A stretch of 64,000 nt of DNA, taken from positions 2,480,001-2,544,000 of the forward strand of contig NC_010175.1 of assembly GCF_000018865.1 (NCBI RefSeq), given 5' to 3'. Of the stretch, positions 53,520-63,160 are shown one piece after another. Made by a program: the position numbers and the translations under genes. Positions within the stretch are counted from its first letter, which is position 1. Each line of letters begins with the position of its first letter. The notes under the pieces were generated by a model that saw only the letters and a list, made by a program, of their open reading frames with translations, was not told the DNA's origin and ran no database searches. This DNA comes from Chloroflexus aurantiacus J-10-fl (GTDB lineage Bacteria; Chloroflexota; Chloroflexia; Chloroflexales; Chloroflexaceae).

Positions 53520-54092
53520 TCATGTGAGCACCTGATAGCAATACCAGAACAAAACACCCAGATTGACAAATACTACCAGCCAGAATACCCGTTGATACGA
53601 CGCCTTTCGATTCTTGTGCGAAAGATACCACTGCGCAACCAGTGCGCCGGGCCAGCCACCGAGCAGTTCAAGCAGGTGCAGACTGCGTTCGGAGATGCGG
53701 CGTCGGCCCTGGCGGGCGTTGATTTTGTCGAACTCATAGGCGATGAAGGTGATACTGCTGAAAAGTGCATACAGAATCAGTAGCAGTGGCGAGATACCAC
53801 CGATGAAGGTGATGAGAGCCAGGGCAGCGAAGAAACTACCACTTACCAGCAAGGTAACCACAACGAATGAAACCGGCTCATTACCGAAGCGGACATCGAT
53901 AGCCTGCACTCTGCCCTTGTCGTCGTTGCCAAGGGCATAGGTAACGGAAGTATTGAGTTCTGGACGCCGTTGCCGATCAGCGAGATGACGGATATGAAAG
54001 AAGACTCTATCGCGACCATTGGCAGACTCAATAAATCCATACCCTTTATCGTCTTTCCAGACAACGATTTTACCTTTGTGGCGCTTTGCCAT
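53520..54092 (-). CDS. cold-shock domain fused to DUF1294 membrane domain
   Basis: 190 residues. Residues 1-70 are a cold-shock domain (GKIVVWKDDKGYGFIESANGRDRVFFHIRHLADR; the RNP1 motif is KGYGFI and RNP2 VFFHI) that should bind single-stranded nucleic acid. Residues 75-190 form a DUF1294 domain with three membrane helices (VVVTLLVSGSFFAALALITFIGG, LLLILYALFSSITFIAYEFDKINARQGRRRISERSLHLLELLGGWPGALVAQ, VFWLVVFVNLGVLFWYCY). This CSD-DUF1294 fusion is a known arrangement of unknown function. It is a membrane-attached RNA-binding protein by inference. Confidence 0.9.
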   Translation of the reverse strand: MAKRHKGKIVVWKDDKGYGFIESANGRDRVFFHIRHLADRQRRPELNTSVTYALGNDDKGRVQAIDVRFGNEPVSFVVVTLLVSGSFFAALALITFIGGISPLLLILYALFSSITFIAYEFDKINARQGRRRISERSLHLLELLGGWPGALVAQWYLSHKNRKASYQRVFWLVVFVNLGVLFWYCYQVLT

Positions 54093-54445
54093 GACGAAAA
54101 CCTCTGCGTTGTCGCCGATGCTTCCCGGTTGTGGGAAAGCAAGGAACCAGTTTTTATCCAGTATAGTGAGTATGCGTACCGTTATGTATCCTTTCCAGAT
54201 TGCCCCCCGGCTAACCTGTCAGGGAAACTGTATTTACGCCGGTGTGTGATGCCACGTGTGGAGCAGAAACACCGTTCTCCACACCCGCGCTCAGGGCGAC
54301 GCTGATGCGACGCCACGATCACGAGCGATGACTTTTGTTAAACTAGATAGGATATTATCAACAGACAGCCCCTGTGCAGAAAAAATCACAGGGGCGCATG
54401 CCCTGCGCCCCTGAAAACAATCCCTCTCTGACCATGAAGCCGTTG
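54093..54445. other. intergenic region downstream of the mutase
   Basis: Holds the mutase terminator (54380-54412) and a GTGTGGAG/CTCCACAC stem at 54256-54263 and 54277-54284. The CSD-DUF1294 promoter should lie near 54100-54180. No gene seen. Confidence 0.5.
54380..54412 (-). terminator. rho-independent terminator of the mutase gene
   Basis: On the minus strand the 9-base stem AGGGGCGCA/TGCGCCCCT (54404-54412 with 54390-54398) has a 5-base loop and is followed by GTGATTTTTTC. It stands 34 bases past the mutase stop. Confidence 0.85.
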
Positions 54446-56137
54446 CTACACGATCACCGAGTCTTGCTGATAGACCCCGAACACTTCACGCAGCACATCA
54501 CACATCTCGCCGAGTGTACAATACGCCCGTACACAGTCGAGGATTGCCGGCATCATGTTCTCGTTCCCCTGAGCGGCGGCGCGCAACTCTGCCAGCCGGC
54601 GAGCGACCAGCGCCTGATCGCGCTCACGCCGCACCCTATTCAGTCGCTCCAGATGACGCTTCTCGCCCTCCGGATCCATCTGCAAGATCGGAATCGTCAG
54701 CGGCTCATCATCCTGGAACGCATTCACTCCCACAATAATGCGCTCCCCACGGTCGATCTCTTGCTGATAGCGATAGGCAGCATCGGCAATCTCGCGGTGA
54801 TAGTAGCCGTTGCGGATCGCTGCAATCACCCCACCCTGGGCATTGATCGCGTCAAAGATCTGCTGAGCTTCACGCTCCATGCGGTCGGTTAACGCTTCGA
54901 CGAAATAGCTACCGCCGAGTGGATCAACCGTGTTGGCAACACCACTCTCGTAGGCAATAATCTGCTGCGTGCGCAGAGCAATCGTTACCGCCTTTTCCGA
55001 CGGCAACGCCAGCGCCTCGTCCATCGAGTTGGTATGCAGGCTCTGTGTGCCACCGAGCACGGCTGCCAGCGCCTGGATCGCCGTGCGGACGATGTTGATC
55101 TCAGGTTGCTGGGCAGTGAGCGAGCAGCCGGCGGTTTGGGTGTGGAAGCGCAGCCACCACGAGCGCTCATTCTTCGCACCGTAGCGTTCACGCATCGCCC
55201 GCGCCCAAATGCGCCGGGCAGCGCGATACTTGGCAATCTCCTCGAAGAAGTCATTGTGGGCATTGAAGAAGAAGCTGATCCGGGGGGCAAATTCATCAAT
55301 ATCGAGACCCCGCTCCAGCGCCGCTTCGACATAGGCAAAGCCATCGGCCAGCGTAAACGCCAGCTCTTGCACAGCAGTGCTACCAGCCTCGCGGATGTGA
55401 TACCCACTCACGCTAATCGGGTTCCATTGTGGTACGTGGCGAGCGGCAAATTCGATGGTATCGACCACCAGCCGCATACTCGGTTCAGGTGGGAAAATGT
55501 ATTCGTTCTGGGCAATGTACTCCTTCAGAATATCGTTCTGAATCGTACCCCGCAACTGGCTCCACGGAATGCCGCGCTTTTCGGCCACCACCAGATACAT
55601 GGCCCAAATCATCGCCGCCGGCGAATTGATGGTCATTGAGGTGCTGACCTGATCCAGCGGCAGATCGGCCAGCAAAATCTCCATATCGGCCAGTGACGAG
55701 ACAGCCACCCCACACTTGCCAAATTCACCCTCAACCAGCGGATGATCCGTGTCACGCCCGTACAACGTGGGCATATCAAACGCAATTGACAATCCGGTCT
55801 GCCCTTGCTCGAGCAGATACTTGAAACGGGCATTTGTCTCCTCGGCGCTACCGAAGCCGGCAAACATGCGCATCGTCCACAATTTGCCGCGATAGCCGGT
55901 CGGATGAATGCCGCGCGTGAACGGATACTGACCGGGGTAGGCGATGTTGCGCAGGAAGTGGTCGGTCAGGGTTTCGCCATCACGAGTGAGATCAAGCGGG
56001 GTGTAGAGACGCTCAATTGGTGCACTACTGGTCGTCATAAAGGGGCCAGAACGTTCAGGCGTGCGGCGCAGGGCTGGCCAGAGGCACTGCTGTTCCCATT
56101 GTTCGTGGGCGGCAGCGAGCTGCTCGATGTCAGACAT
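54446..56137 (-). CDS. methylmalonyl-CoA mutase large subunit, catalytic domain only
   Basis: 563 residues. The family blocks are plain: [132 protein letters not shown] and [48 protein letters not shown]. The B12-binding domain is absent; it would come from a separate small subunit not seen here. Such mutases interconvert methylmalonyl- and succinyl-CoA, needed in the 3-hydroxypropionate bicycle, but isobutyryl- or ethylmalonyl-type relatives cannot be excluded. Start at ATG 56137 with AGGAGGG upstream; 56140 is next to it. Confidence 0.9.
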   Translation of the reverse strand: MSDIEQLAAAHEQWEQQCLWPALRRTPERSGPFMTTSSAPIERLYTPLDLTRDGETLTDHFLRNIAYPGQYPFTRGIHPTGYRGKLWTMRMFAGFGSAEETNARFKYLLEQGQTGLSIAFDMPTLYGRDTDHPLVEGEFGKCGVAVSSLADMEILLADLPLDQVSTSMTINSPAAMIWAMYLVVAEKRGIPWSQLRGTIQNDILKEYIAQNEYIFPPEPSMRLVVDTIEFAARHVPQWNPISVSGYHIREAGSTAVQELAFTLADGFAYVEAALERGLDIDEFAPRISFFFNAHNDFFEEIAKYRAARRIWARAMRERYGAKNERSWWLRFHTQTAGCSLTAQQPEINIVRTAIQALAAVLGGTQSLHTNSMDEALALPSEKAVTIALRTQQIIAYESGVANTVDPLGGSYFVEALTDRMEREAQQIFDAINAQGGVIAAIRNGYYHREIADAAYRYQQEIDRGERIIVGVNAFQDDEPLTIPILQMDPEGEKRHLERLNRVRRERDQALVARRLAELRAAAQGNENMMPAILDCVRAYCTLGEMCDVLREVFGVYQQDSVIV

Positions 56138-56197
56138 CATCGTCCCTCCTGACTGAGAATGGTAGATTGCCGAAGCGCACTCTGTGCGCGTATACTT

Positions 56198-56854
56198 CTA
56201 TTGTACAACGGAGTCGTCAATCAGCGAACGCGCCAGCGCAATCGCCCCAACCGATTGTGCCCCGGCTGCACGCAGAGCAGCCGCGCAGGCTGCCAGGGTC
56301 GCCCCGGTGGTAAAGACATCATCAACCAGAATCAGATGTGGTGGTGGGGGAGTTGGTCGGTTCCAGGCGAAAGCTCCGGCAACGTTTGCAGCGCGGGCAT
56401 TGGCCGCCAGCCTGGCCTGGCGTTGGGTAGAGCGTATCCGCACCAGCCCCTCAATCAATGGCGGCCCACCGGCTTGCCGAAGCCGGCCTGCAAGCTCGGC
56501 AGCCTGATTGAAACCACGTTCACGCAATCGGTCACGGTGCAATGGCACCGCAATCAGCGCATCAGCCACCAATGGCCCGGCAGCCGCAGCCAGCAGATCG
56601 CCCAGGGCATGGGCTACCCGGCGTCGTCGACCATACTTGAGCTGGTGAATAGCTGAGACCAGCGCACCTTCATACCGAAACGCCACCCAGGCCCTGTCGA
56701 GGCCAGCAGGCGGCGGAAAGGGCGGGAAAGGCCGTAGTCGCTTACGGCAGGCGGCACAGAAAAGATCGCCGGTCAACTGCCGGCAACCGGCACAACGGTC
56801 GGGAAAGAGCCAGTTCAGTACACGGTTGAACATAGCTGGCGTAGCGTGATACAT
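56198..56854 (-). CDS. ComF-family phosphoribosyltransferase-like protein
   Basis: 218 residues. The N-terminal zinc-ribbon-like C-x-x-C pairs (DRCAGCRQLTGDLFCAACRKRL) are followed by the phosphoribosyltransferase signature LILVDDVFTTGATLAACAAALRAAGA and a final AIALARSLI. This is the ComF/GntX pattern, linked to DNA uptake in naturally competent bacteria. It lies 60 bases upstream of the mutase gene in the same direction. Start ATG 56854 has AGGAG six bases before; ATG 56833 is in frame. Confidence 0.88.
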   Translation of the reverse strand: MYHATPAMFNRVLNWLFPDRCAGCRQLTGDLFCAACRKRLRPFPPFPPPAGLDRAWVAFRYEGALVSAIHQLKYGRRRRVAHALGDLLAAAAGPLVADALIAVPLHRDRLRERGFNQAAELAGRLRQAGGPPLIEGLVRIRSTQRQARLAANARAANVAGAFAWNRPTPPPPHLILVDDVFTTGATLAACAAALRAAGAQSVGAIALARSLIDDSVVQ

Positions 56855-56948
56855 AGCCTGCTCCTGTAGTCAAGTGAGACATCAACCCGAACCGGCCCGG
56901 TTGCCGGCACAAAAATTCGAGATCGGCTATCGTGCTCACTCATCAGAC

Positions 56949-56977
56949 TTACGGTACTATGCTCCTGTATATATAAC
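56949..56977 (+). promoter_or_regulatory. promoter candidate for the DUF2256 gene
   Basis: TTACGG at 56949-56954 and TATAAC at 56972-56977, spaced 17 bases. Reading begins about 25-30 bases before the DUF2256 ATG. The -35 box is only a partial match. Confidence 0.35.
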
Positions 56978-57006
56978 CGTTCTGCGAGGCAAAAAGGTAC
57001 GCCGTT

Positions 57007-57192
57007 ATGGCTAGAACAAAATTGACCAACGCTACGATCCATACGCCAAAGCGTAAAGGGCAACTACCAACCAAAATCTGCGCCGTTTGCGGACGACCGT
57101 TTGAATGGCGCAAAAAGTGGGCACGCTGCTGGGACGAGGTACGTTACTGTTCAGAGCGCTGCCGGCGCGAGAGTCGCCGTTCACAGGCATGA
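57007..57192 (+). CDS. DUF2256 small zinc-binding protein
   Basis: 61 residues. The central part ICAVCGRPFEWRKKWARCWDEVRYCSERCRRE is the DUF2256 signature, with four Cys in two C-x-x-C/C-x3-C pairs that should bind one zinc. Small basic protein, probably nucleic-acid or cofactor related; no function is established. ATG 57007 after an AGG-like site; transcribed away from comF. Confidence 0.9.
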   Translation: MARTKLTNATIHTPKRKGQLPTKICAVCGRPFEWRKKWARCWDEVRYCSERCRRESRRSQA

Positions 57193-57434
57193 CAGCGTTG
57201 CGGCATCTACGCCACCCGTTGGTGAGGCGATCCGCAATCTGGAGTTCGGTGGACGTCGGCACTCCCTGGCAGCAATCATTTGCTACCCGGAGCGAAAGTG
57301 GGATACGATGTTCCGCCCTGGCGTGATTGGATGGAAGTGAGCATGCTGCATCTCTGTAAGTCTCGTCAGAGATGCGCTAAAGCGTGGCTCGGTTTCACCC
57401 TGTCGGTCACGTGGGAGAGCGATCTATTCATAAA

Positions 57435-57765
57435 AGCGGTGCTGTCGTGCGCCCAGACTGTCGCACAGGTACATGAACGCTTGCCAATCACCAAAGACCG
57501 TTTATCCTGCTCCTGTCCTGCTGGCAAAGCGCAGCTCCGGTCGTGCCATCACGCGCTGGATAGGTTGCCGTGCCCGCTCGTTATGCGCGTGTCGCAACGT
57601 TTGGAGTGCGGCAGCCATGCTGCCGCAGCAGCCGTGCTCACGATCCGGCGCCTGGCACGCCGTTGACACCACTGGTCACGGAGGTGCGAGATTGGATTGT
57701 TTCAATCACAGAGTCGGTCAGGAATGAGATAACTTCTCGTAGACGTTTTTTTGAAATAGGTTCTA
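57435..57765 (+). repeat. dispersed ~330 bp repeat, copy E
   Basis: Same order of landmarks as 4600-4935, ending GATAACTTCTCGTAGACG and GAAATAGGTTCTAA, which runs straight into the first 357-base unit. Confidence 0.7.
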
Positions 57766-58740
57766 ACAAGAGAGGGCGGATAGGAATGAGGTGTGCTCGG
57801 CAATTTACCCCATCACCCGGCCTACCGCACACTACTGCTGTGTCCCTCTGTTCCACTATCGACCGGTGAATCGGTACATTCCACGGATTGGTATCACGCA
57901 GCGTGGTCGATACAGAAGTCTGGCTGCCGTCCTCCCAACACCGGAGACGCGAATTGATCGGCGATTGACAGCAGGTTTAGCAGACACAGGTTTTGAGCGC
58001 GCCGGAGGTGCGCACTCCCAGGGTGGTGAGAAGTAAGCATGCTGCATTCCGGTCAGTCTCGTAAAAGATGCCCTGAAATGTAGCGTGGTTTCACCCTGTC
58101 GGCCACGTGGGAGAGCGATCTAACAAGAGAGGGCGGATAGGAATGAGGTGTGCTCGGCAATTTACCCCATCACCCGGCCTACCGCACACTACTGCTGTGT
58201 CCCTCTGTTCCACCATCGACCGGTGAACCGGTGCATTCCACGGATTGGTATCACGCAGCATGGCCGATACAGAAGTCTGGCTGCCGTCCTTCAAACACCG
58301 GAGACGCGAATTGATCGGCGATTGACAGCAGGTTTAGCAGACACAGGTTTTGAGCGCGCCGGAGGTGCGCGCTCCCAGGGTGGTGAGAAGTGAGCATACT
58401 GCATTCCGGTCAGTCTCGTAAAAGATGCCCTGAAATGTAGCGTGGTTTCACCCTGTCGGCCACGTGGGAGAGCGATCTAACAAGAGAGGGCGGATAGGAA
58501 TGAGGTGTGCTCGGCAATTTACCCCATCACCCGGCCTACTGCACGACACTGCTGTGTCCCTTCGTCTACCATCGACCGATGACCGGTGCATTCCACGGAT
58601 TGGTATCACGCAGCATGGCCGATATAGCAGCCTGGCTGCCGTACTTCAAACACCGGAGACGCGAATTGAATCGGTGAGTGTCGGCAGGGTTAACGGACAC
58701 GGGTTTTGGGCGCGCCGGAGGCGCGCACTCCCAGGGTGAC
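57763..58740. repeat. 357 bp tandem repeat, two full copies and a partial third
   Basis: Units start CTAACAAGAGAGGGCGGATAG at 57763, 58120 and 58477, so the period is 357. Copies 1 and 2 differ at few positions; copy 3 stops after about 264 bases at GCGCACTCCCAGGGTG. Each has a GCGCGCCGGAGGTGCGC segment, the reverse of the hairpin in the 27737 array. A diverged end segment is present at 57337-57430 (GTGGGAGAGCGATCTA). Confidence 0.92.
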
Positions 58741-59313
58741 GGCGTCGAAGGCTCGTGCGCCCAAGGGGATGGAGCCGGAGGCTCGCACGTCCATGCTCAC
58801 AGGTGAACAGAACATATCAGCTAACGCATCAGGATGCCCTGGAGAAGACTTCTGTCGCCCCTCTCCCGCGTGCGCTATGCATTACCCATATGTCACTCAG
58901 CAGCCGGTATGACCCCTCATAGCGCATCGTGCTGGACACGGCGCATCGTTCGTCACGCACACCAGGCGGTTATGGGTTCCGCAGCGTCCTGCTTTCCACC
59001 GCCAGGCCAGCCCTGCGCTCGTGCGGGCTGACGCTCGCCCTCACGACGTGGCAGCCCCGCTGAGGCTACTCATGCGTGCGTATGGCGCCTGCTCCCCACC
59101 AGCAGGCCAGCCCCGAAGGGGCTTCAAGGAAGTGAGGCAGGGTTTTAACCCGCTGGCTCTGAACCTGCCGACTCGTCGCCCCTCATCCCCAGCCCCTCTT
59201 TCCCGCATACGCTCGCATATATCGCCCGTCTCTACGGGCATGGAGATAGCGGACGTTCTCGTCACGATGATCGAGCCTGTCAATAATGAATGAGATGACT
59301 TTTACAACCCTGC

Positions 59314-59970
59314 CTACCCTGACCGGCGACCATCCCTTGCCCGCTGAGCCATCTGCCACTCATTAATCAGCGTGGCTGCCTGTTCGTTGGTAAGCTGAGC
59401 GACCGGAGCCTGAAACCGACGCTGTGCTTCGGCGTCGGGATCGAGTGAGAGGTCACGGGCCAGTGAAGCAATGGCGTTCCGCTGCTTATCGGTGATCGGC
59501 TGATTTGCGTAGCGCGCACGCTCTTCGGCGATGACAACCCGCTGGTGTTCATCACTCAGACGCTTTAGCTCATCGATGAAGGCCGATGCCTGGCCTTTGT
59601 TGAGCGAGACCAGATCATAGCCATGCTGCTGGGCGAAGCTGGCGAGTTGCTCACCCGACCAACCCAATGCCTGTTGCAGGGCAGCGATGAAGTTGCGCTG
59701 TCGCTCACTGGCCGGTGCATCGGGATCGCGCACTGTAATGGCCGTTGCCGGCGTGTATTGCTCGCGAATGTGGGCGATCTGTTGTTCGACTGCTTCGCGT
59801 TGGCTGCGAAAAATCCGCCAGCCGAGATCAACGGCCTGCTGAACCATCTGATCATCAGCATCAATTGGCAGGGTAATCGTCTCTTCGATGGTGATAAAGT
59901 CGTCGCCGAGTTTGATCGCTGTACGATAGGTGCGGGTGACACTGCGTTCGCTCTGTGGTTTGGCCGGCAT
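59314..59970 (-). CDS. protein with repeated Q-R-N-x-I helical motif, unknown function
   Basis: 218 residues. The first ~80 residues (YRTAIKLGDDFITIEETITLPIDADDQMVQQAVDLGWRIFRSQREAVEQQIAHIREQY) are charged. Two related blocks follow: ASERQRNFIAALQQALGW...LNKGQASAFIDELKRL and ITDKQRNAIASLARDLSL...LTNEQAATLINEWQMA. This Q-x-x-x-I-x-x-L ... AS-x-(L/F)-I-x-x-(L/W) pattern is found in many proteins of unknown function. GAGGAAG stands before the ATG at 59970. Possibly a nucleic-acid-associated factor, but unproven. Confidence 0.7.
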   Translation of the reverse strand: MPAKPQSERSVTRTYRTAIKLGDDFITIEETITLPIDADDQMVQQAVDLGWRIFRSQREAVEQQIAHIREQYTPATAITVRDPDAPASERQRNFIAALQQALGWSGEQLASFAQQHGYDLVSLNKGQASAFIDELKRLSDEHQRVVIAEERARYANQPITDKQRNAIASLARDLSLDPDAEAQRRFQAPVAQLTNEQAATLINEWQMAQRARDGRRSG

Positions 59971-60144
59971 GGCTTCCTCCTCTAATTCTCCGTACCGATT
60001 CGTCCCTTTGCGCCTGGTGGCTATTGTTGTGCAATGCCGGCGCTGAGACTATTATAGCACAAATGTTCAATTTTTGTCAATCTTGAGATTTCCGGTTACA
60101 ATGCCCATAATAACCGAAGTGCAATATCAATATAGAGAAACGTT

Positions 60145-61482
60145 ATGTACGATCTTCTTGTTCAACGCGCCGACGTACTTCAGATCGCCAACGGCGTTCC
60201 TTCCGTGCTGCCGCAACACGATATTGCGATTACCGATAGACGTATCGTCGCCATCGCTCCCGACATCAGCCCCGGTCTTGCTCGTGAAACTCTGGCCGCT
60301 GATGGTCTGCTTGCTATTCCCGGTCTGATCAATAGTCACTCCCACACCGCGATGAGTCTGTTTCGCGGTGTCGCTGAAGATGTTCCCATCGAAGAGTGGT
60401 TCAACGGCATTATCTGGCCGCTGGAGACCAATCTCACCCCTGAAGATGTCTATTGGGGCACATTGCTCGGTCTAGCTGAGATGATCGAAGCGGGTGTGAC
60501 CTGCGTCGCCGATCATTACTTTGCTATGGATGCAATTGTCCAGGCGGTGCAGGAGTCGGGGATGCGTGCACTGCTGGCCTGGACGATCTTTTCGGGGGCT
60601 GATGAACACGAACAATTGAGTCAGGCACGTCAGTTTGTCGAGCAGTGGCACGGTGCTGAGGCAGATCGGATTCGGGTCTGGATGGGGCCGCATTCACCGT
60701 ATACCTGCACACCATCGTTGTTGCGACGGGTGGCCCAGACAGCGCGTGAACTCGGCGTCGGTATTCATATTCACCTTTCCGAAACCGCAGCCCAGGTGGC
60801 CCAGAGTCTCGCTACCCACGGCTGTTCACCGGTCTCCGTCGCCCGCAACGCCGGCCTGTTCGACGTACCGGCCCTGGCAGCGCACGTTGCCCACGTGTCA
60901 CCAGAGGATATTGCGACCCTGGCAGCCCATGGTGTAGCGGTGGCCGTTACTCCGAAAACCGAGATGAAACTGGGCATCGGTGTTGCGCCAACGCTGGCAA
61001 TGCGCGAAGCGGGGGTCACCGTTGCGCTTGGGAGTGACGGTGCGGCAAGCAATAACACCTACGATATTCTGGAGTCGGCTCGCCTGCTGGCCCTGCTCGA
61101 AAAGCTACGCCAGAGTGATGCCCGTTGTATGCCAATCGGAACTACGCTCGAACTGGCTACCGGCGCCGGTGCCCGCGCGTTGCAATGGGACGGGATCGGT
61201 GTCTTGCAGGTTGGTGCCCGTGCCGATCTTGCCCTGGTACAATGCGCAACTGCCCATACGCAGCCGCTGCACAACCCGGCAGCAGCGTTGCTCTACAGTT
61301 CGCAGGCTGCCGATGTTGATACAGTGATCGTTGATGGTCGCATCCTGATGCACAGGCGTACCCTGCTTACCATCGATAAACCGCGAGTGTTACGCGAGGT
61401 GGCTGCGCGGATCGAGCGTCTCACCCAACGCCAGGGCGAACGACGGATTGCGACGTACCCTGAAGCGCAGGCGAGCCGGTAG
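60145..61482 (+). CDS. 5-methylthioadenosine/S-adenosylhomocysteine deaminase-like amidohydrolase
   Basis: 445 residues. Amidohydrolase-type metal ligands are visible: PGLINSHSHTAMSLFRGVAEDVPIEEWF (the H-x-H pair), IHIHLSETAAQV, AAHVAHVSPEDI and VALGSDGAASNNTYDIL (the metal-binding Asp). These match the MtaD/TrzN-type deaminases that convert methylthioadenosine or S-adenosylhomocysteine to inosine forms. The substrate is inferred and other nucleoside derivatives are possible. Start at ATG 60145 with GAGAAA upstream. Confidence 0.9.
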   Translation: MYDLLVQRADVLQIANGVPSVLPQHDIAITDRRIVAIAPDISPGLARETLAADGLLAIPGLINSHSHTAMSLFRGVAEDVPIEEWFNGIIWPLETNLTPEDVYWGTLLGLAEMIEAGVTCVADHYFAMDAIVQAVQESGMRALLAWTIFSGADEHEQLSQARQFVEQWHGAEADRIRVWMGPHSPYTCTPSLLRRVAQTARELGVGIHIHLSETAAQVAQSLATHGCSPVSVARNAGLFDVPALAAHVAHVSPEDIATLAAHGVAVAVTPKTEMKLGIGVAPTLAMREAGVTVALGSDGAASNNTYDILESARLLALLEKLRQSDARCMPIGTTLELATGAGARALQWDGIGVLQVGARADLALVQCATAHTQPLHNPAAALLYSSQAADVDTVIVDGRILMHRRTLLTIDKPRVLREVAARIERLTQRQGERRIATYPEAQASR

Positions 61483-61514
61483 CCGAGTAGATGATATCTG
61501 ATGGCAGAGTCGAT

Positions 61515-62405
61515 ATGCCAATTCCCGATTTCCAAACGATCATGCTGCCCATGCTACGGGTGATGGCCGATGGTCAAGAGCACTCGATCCAGGGTTTGTT
61601 GGATCGTCTTGCCGAGACATTTTCCCTAAGTGAAGAAGAGTTACGCGAATTGCTGCCGAGCGGTAAGCAAACCTTGTTTTACAATCGCGTCGGCTGGGCC
61701 AGAACGTATCTAGCCAAAGCAGGACTGCTCGAAACAACCCGACGCTCATACTACCGCATTACCGCTCGTGGTCAGCAAGTTCTGCAACAAAACCCTTCGC
61801 GAATTGATATAAGATTTCTGGAACAATTTCCCGAATATCTTGAGTTTCGGCGACGACCGAAATTAACAATCTTTGAAGAGAAAGAACAAACACCTGAAGA
61901 GGTTCTTGAAGATGCCTATCAAGAGATCAGAAATAACCTGGCTCAAGAATTGCTCAAACTGGTAAAGCAAAGCCCTCCGGCGTTTTTTGAACGACTTGTT
62001 GTCGAATTACTCGTGAACATGGGGTATGGTGGCTCGCGGCGTGATGCCGCACGGGCCGTTGGCCAGGTTGGAGATGAAGGAATCGATGGTATCATTGATG
62101 AAGATCGGCTGGGTCTTGATACGATTTATATTCAAGCAAAACGGTGGGATAACGTTGTTGGCCGCCCAGAAATTCAAAAATTTGTTGGCGCTTTGATGGG
62201 AAAGCGAGCAAGAAAAGGTATTTTCATTACAACTTCTACTTTCTCGGCTGAGGCTATTAATTATGTTGCAAATATTGATACGAAGATCGTCTTGATTGAT
62301 GGAAAACGTTTAGCGGAGCTTATGATCGACTACGATGTAGGCGTGGCAACCGTCTCTACCTATCAACTCAAACGAGTTGACTCCGACTATTTTGGGAATG
62401 GATAA
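61515..62405 (+). CDS. Mrr-type restriction endonuclease
   Basis: 296 residues. The N-terminal half is a winged-helix-type Mrr_N domain (PDFQTIMLPMLRVMADGQEHSIQGLLDRLAETFSLSEEELRELLPSGKQTLFYNRVGWARTYLAKAGLLE). The C-terminal half is the Mrr catalytic domain: MGYGGSRRDAARAVGQVGDEGIDGIIDEDRLGLDTIYIQAKRW, with Asp near GIDG and Q-A-K as the PD-(D/E)XK core. Mrr enzymes cut methylated DNA (type IV). It stands alone and away from the type I island. Start at ATG 61515; 61491 is in frame without a ribosome site. Confidence 0.9.
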   Translation: MPIPDFQTIMLPMLRVMADGQEHSIQGLLDRLAETFSLSEEELRELLPSGKQTLFYNRVGWARTYLAKAGLLETTRRSYYRITARGQQVLQQNPSRIDIRFLEQFPEYLEFRRRPKLTIFEEKEQTPEEVLEDAYQEIRNNLAQELLKLVKQSPPAFFERLVVELLVNMGYGGSRRDAARAVGQVGDEGIDGIIDEDRLGLDTIYIQAKRWDNVVGRPEIQKFVGALMGKRARKGIFITTSTFSAEAINYVANIDTKIVLIDGKRLAELMIDYDVGVATVSTYQLKRVDSDYFGNG

Positions 62406-62504
62406 CGTCCAGACCATTGTTCTCAGTGACAAGCGCATAGGATTAGCTGACCTGAGCGATCTCTCGCCCAGGCCAGGCCGGCAAGCGACGCCTATCTGCG
62501 CGTG

Positions 62505-62678
62505 CTACTTTATAAGCATTGCCAGGCCACAAATCAAGCCCCCCGCCACCGTTATCACGATCAGATGAAGCGCGAGTGGACTTCCGGCCAGGAGGAAGGA
62601 TATGGCAGTCGCGACGATGCCGACGATAACACCAATAATGATTGCTTCACGTTCCAGTACGCTGAACATATCAATCAT
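62505..62678 (-). CDS. small membrane protein (57 aa)
   Basis: 57 residues with two hydrophobic helices (AIIIGVIVGIVATAISFLLAG and HLIVITVAGGLICGLAMLI). Its ATG overlaps the TGA of the upstream small gene as ATGA, so the two are translationally coupled. Family not recognised. Too short for standard annotation but the overlap and hydrophobic pattern support it. Confidence 0.65.
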   Translation of the reverse strand: MIDMFSVLEREAIIIGVIVGIVATAISFLLAGSPLALHLIVITVAGGLICGLAMLIK

Positions 62679-62866
62679 CGCTCTCGTTCACCAACATCGC
62701 GTCCCTGGTCGAGCGAGTAGCTACCGTAATCCTGTGTAGGCGGTTCAGCCGCTTTCTTTACAATCACGCCAATCTGGATTAAAAACCAGAAGATACCTGA
62801 GACAATCAGGGCGACTACGATCAAGCCGCCAATGATAATTGCGATCAAAAACAATGTGCTCATCAT
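62675..62866 (-). CDS. small single-pass membrane protein
   Basis: 63 residues. One strong hydrophobic helix (LFLIAIIIGGLIVVALIVSGIFWFLIQIGVIV) and a charged C-terminal tail (KKAAEPPTQDYGSYSLDQGRDVGERER). GGGGGAG stands before the double ATG at 62866/62863. First gene of a two-gene unit with the 57-residue membrane protein. Function unknown; it is divergent from rodZ. Confidence 0.7.
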   Translation of the reverse strand: MMSTLFLIAIIIGGLIVVALIVSGIFWFLIQIGVIVKKAAEPPTQDYGSYSLDQGRDVGERER

Positions 62867-63049
62867 GGTTTTCTCCCCCTGACTATGACACTATATAGCA
62901 GGTAGTTTTAGCGGAGATGCGGGAATTATCCCTCGCTTATGATACGAGTGAATAGCAGGCAACGTTGCAAAAGTTCTGACCGGGCCGTACCAGATCGGTG
63001 CCTGACATTGATTTGCAAACAATAACGTGAGCGGTTCTGCGCTCTGCTG

Positions 63050-63078
63050 TTAGCGGCAAATGATGATTGTGGTATACT
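63050..63078 (+). promoter_or_regulatory. promoter of the rodZ-like gene
   Basis: TTAGCG (63050-63055) and TGGTATACT with its -10 TATACT (63073-63078), 17 bases apart; the TGG makes it an extended -10. About 83 bases before the ATG. Confidence 0.55.
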
Positions 63079-63160
63079 GACCCCAGGAAGAAAGTATCTA
63101 ATATCACCATACCATAGGGGAGGATGGTAGGGAGCCAGCATTGCGGCAGAAGGAAGCGTT

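Larger units (their letters stand above)
57193..59313. other. 2.1 kb gene-free repeat block
   Basis: Holds repeat copy E (57435-57765), the 357 bp tandem repeat (57763-58740) and a diverged partial unit at 57337-57430. The stretch 58741-59313 shows short pieces of the dispersed repeats (TATGCATTACCCA at 58876 and a CTCGTCACGATGATCGAG tail near 59250). No gene is supported; several open frames repeat in step with the 357-base unit and carry no domain. Confidence 0.6.

Noticed and set aside
57791-58739. Three similar plus-strand frames in the 357 bp repeat
   Set aside because: They repeat exactly with the non-coding unit and lack ribosome sites or domains.
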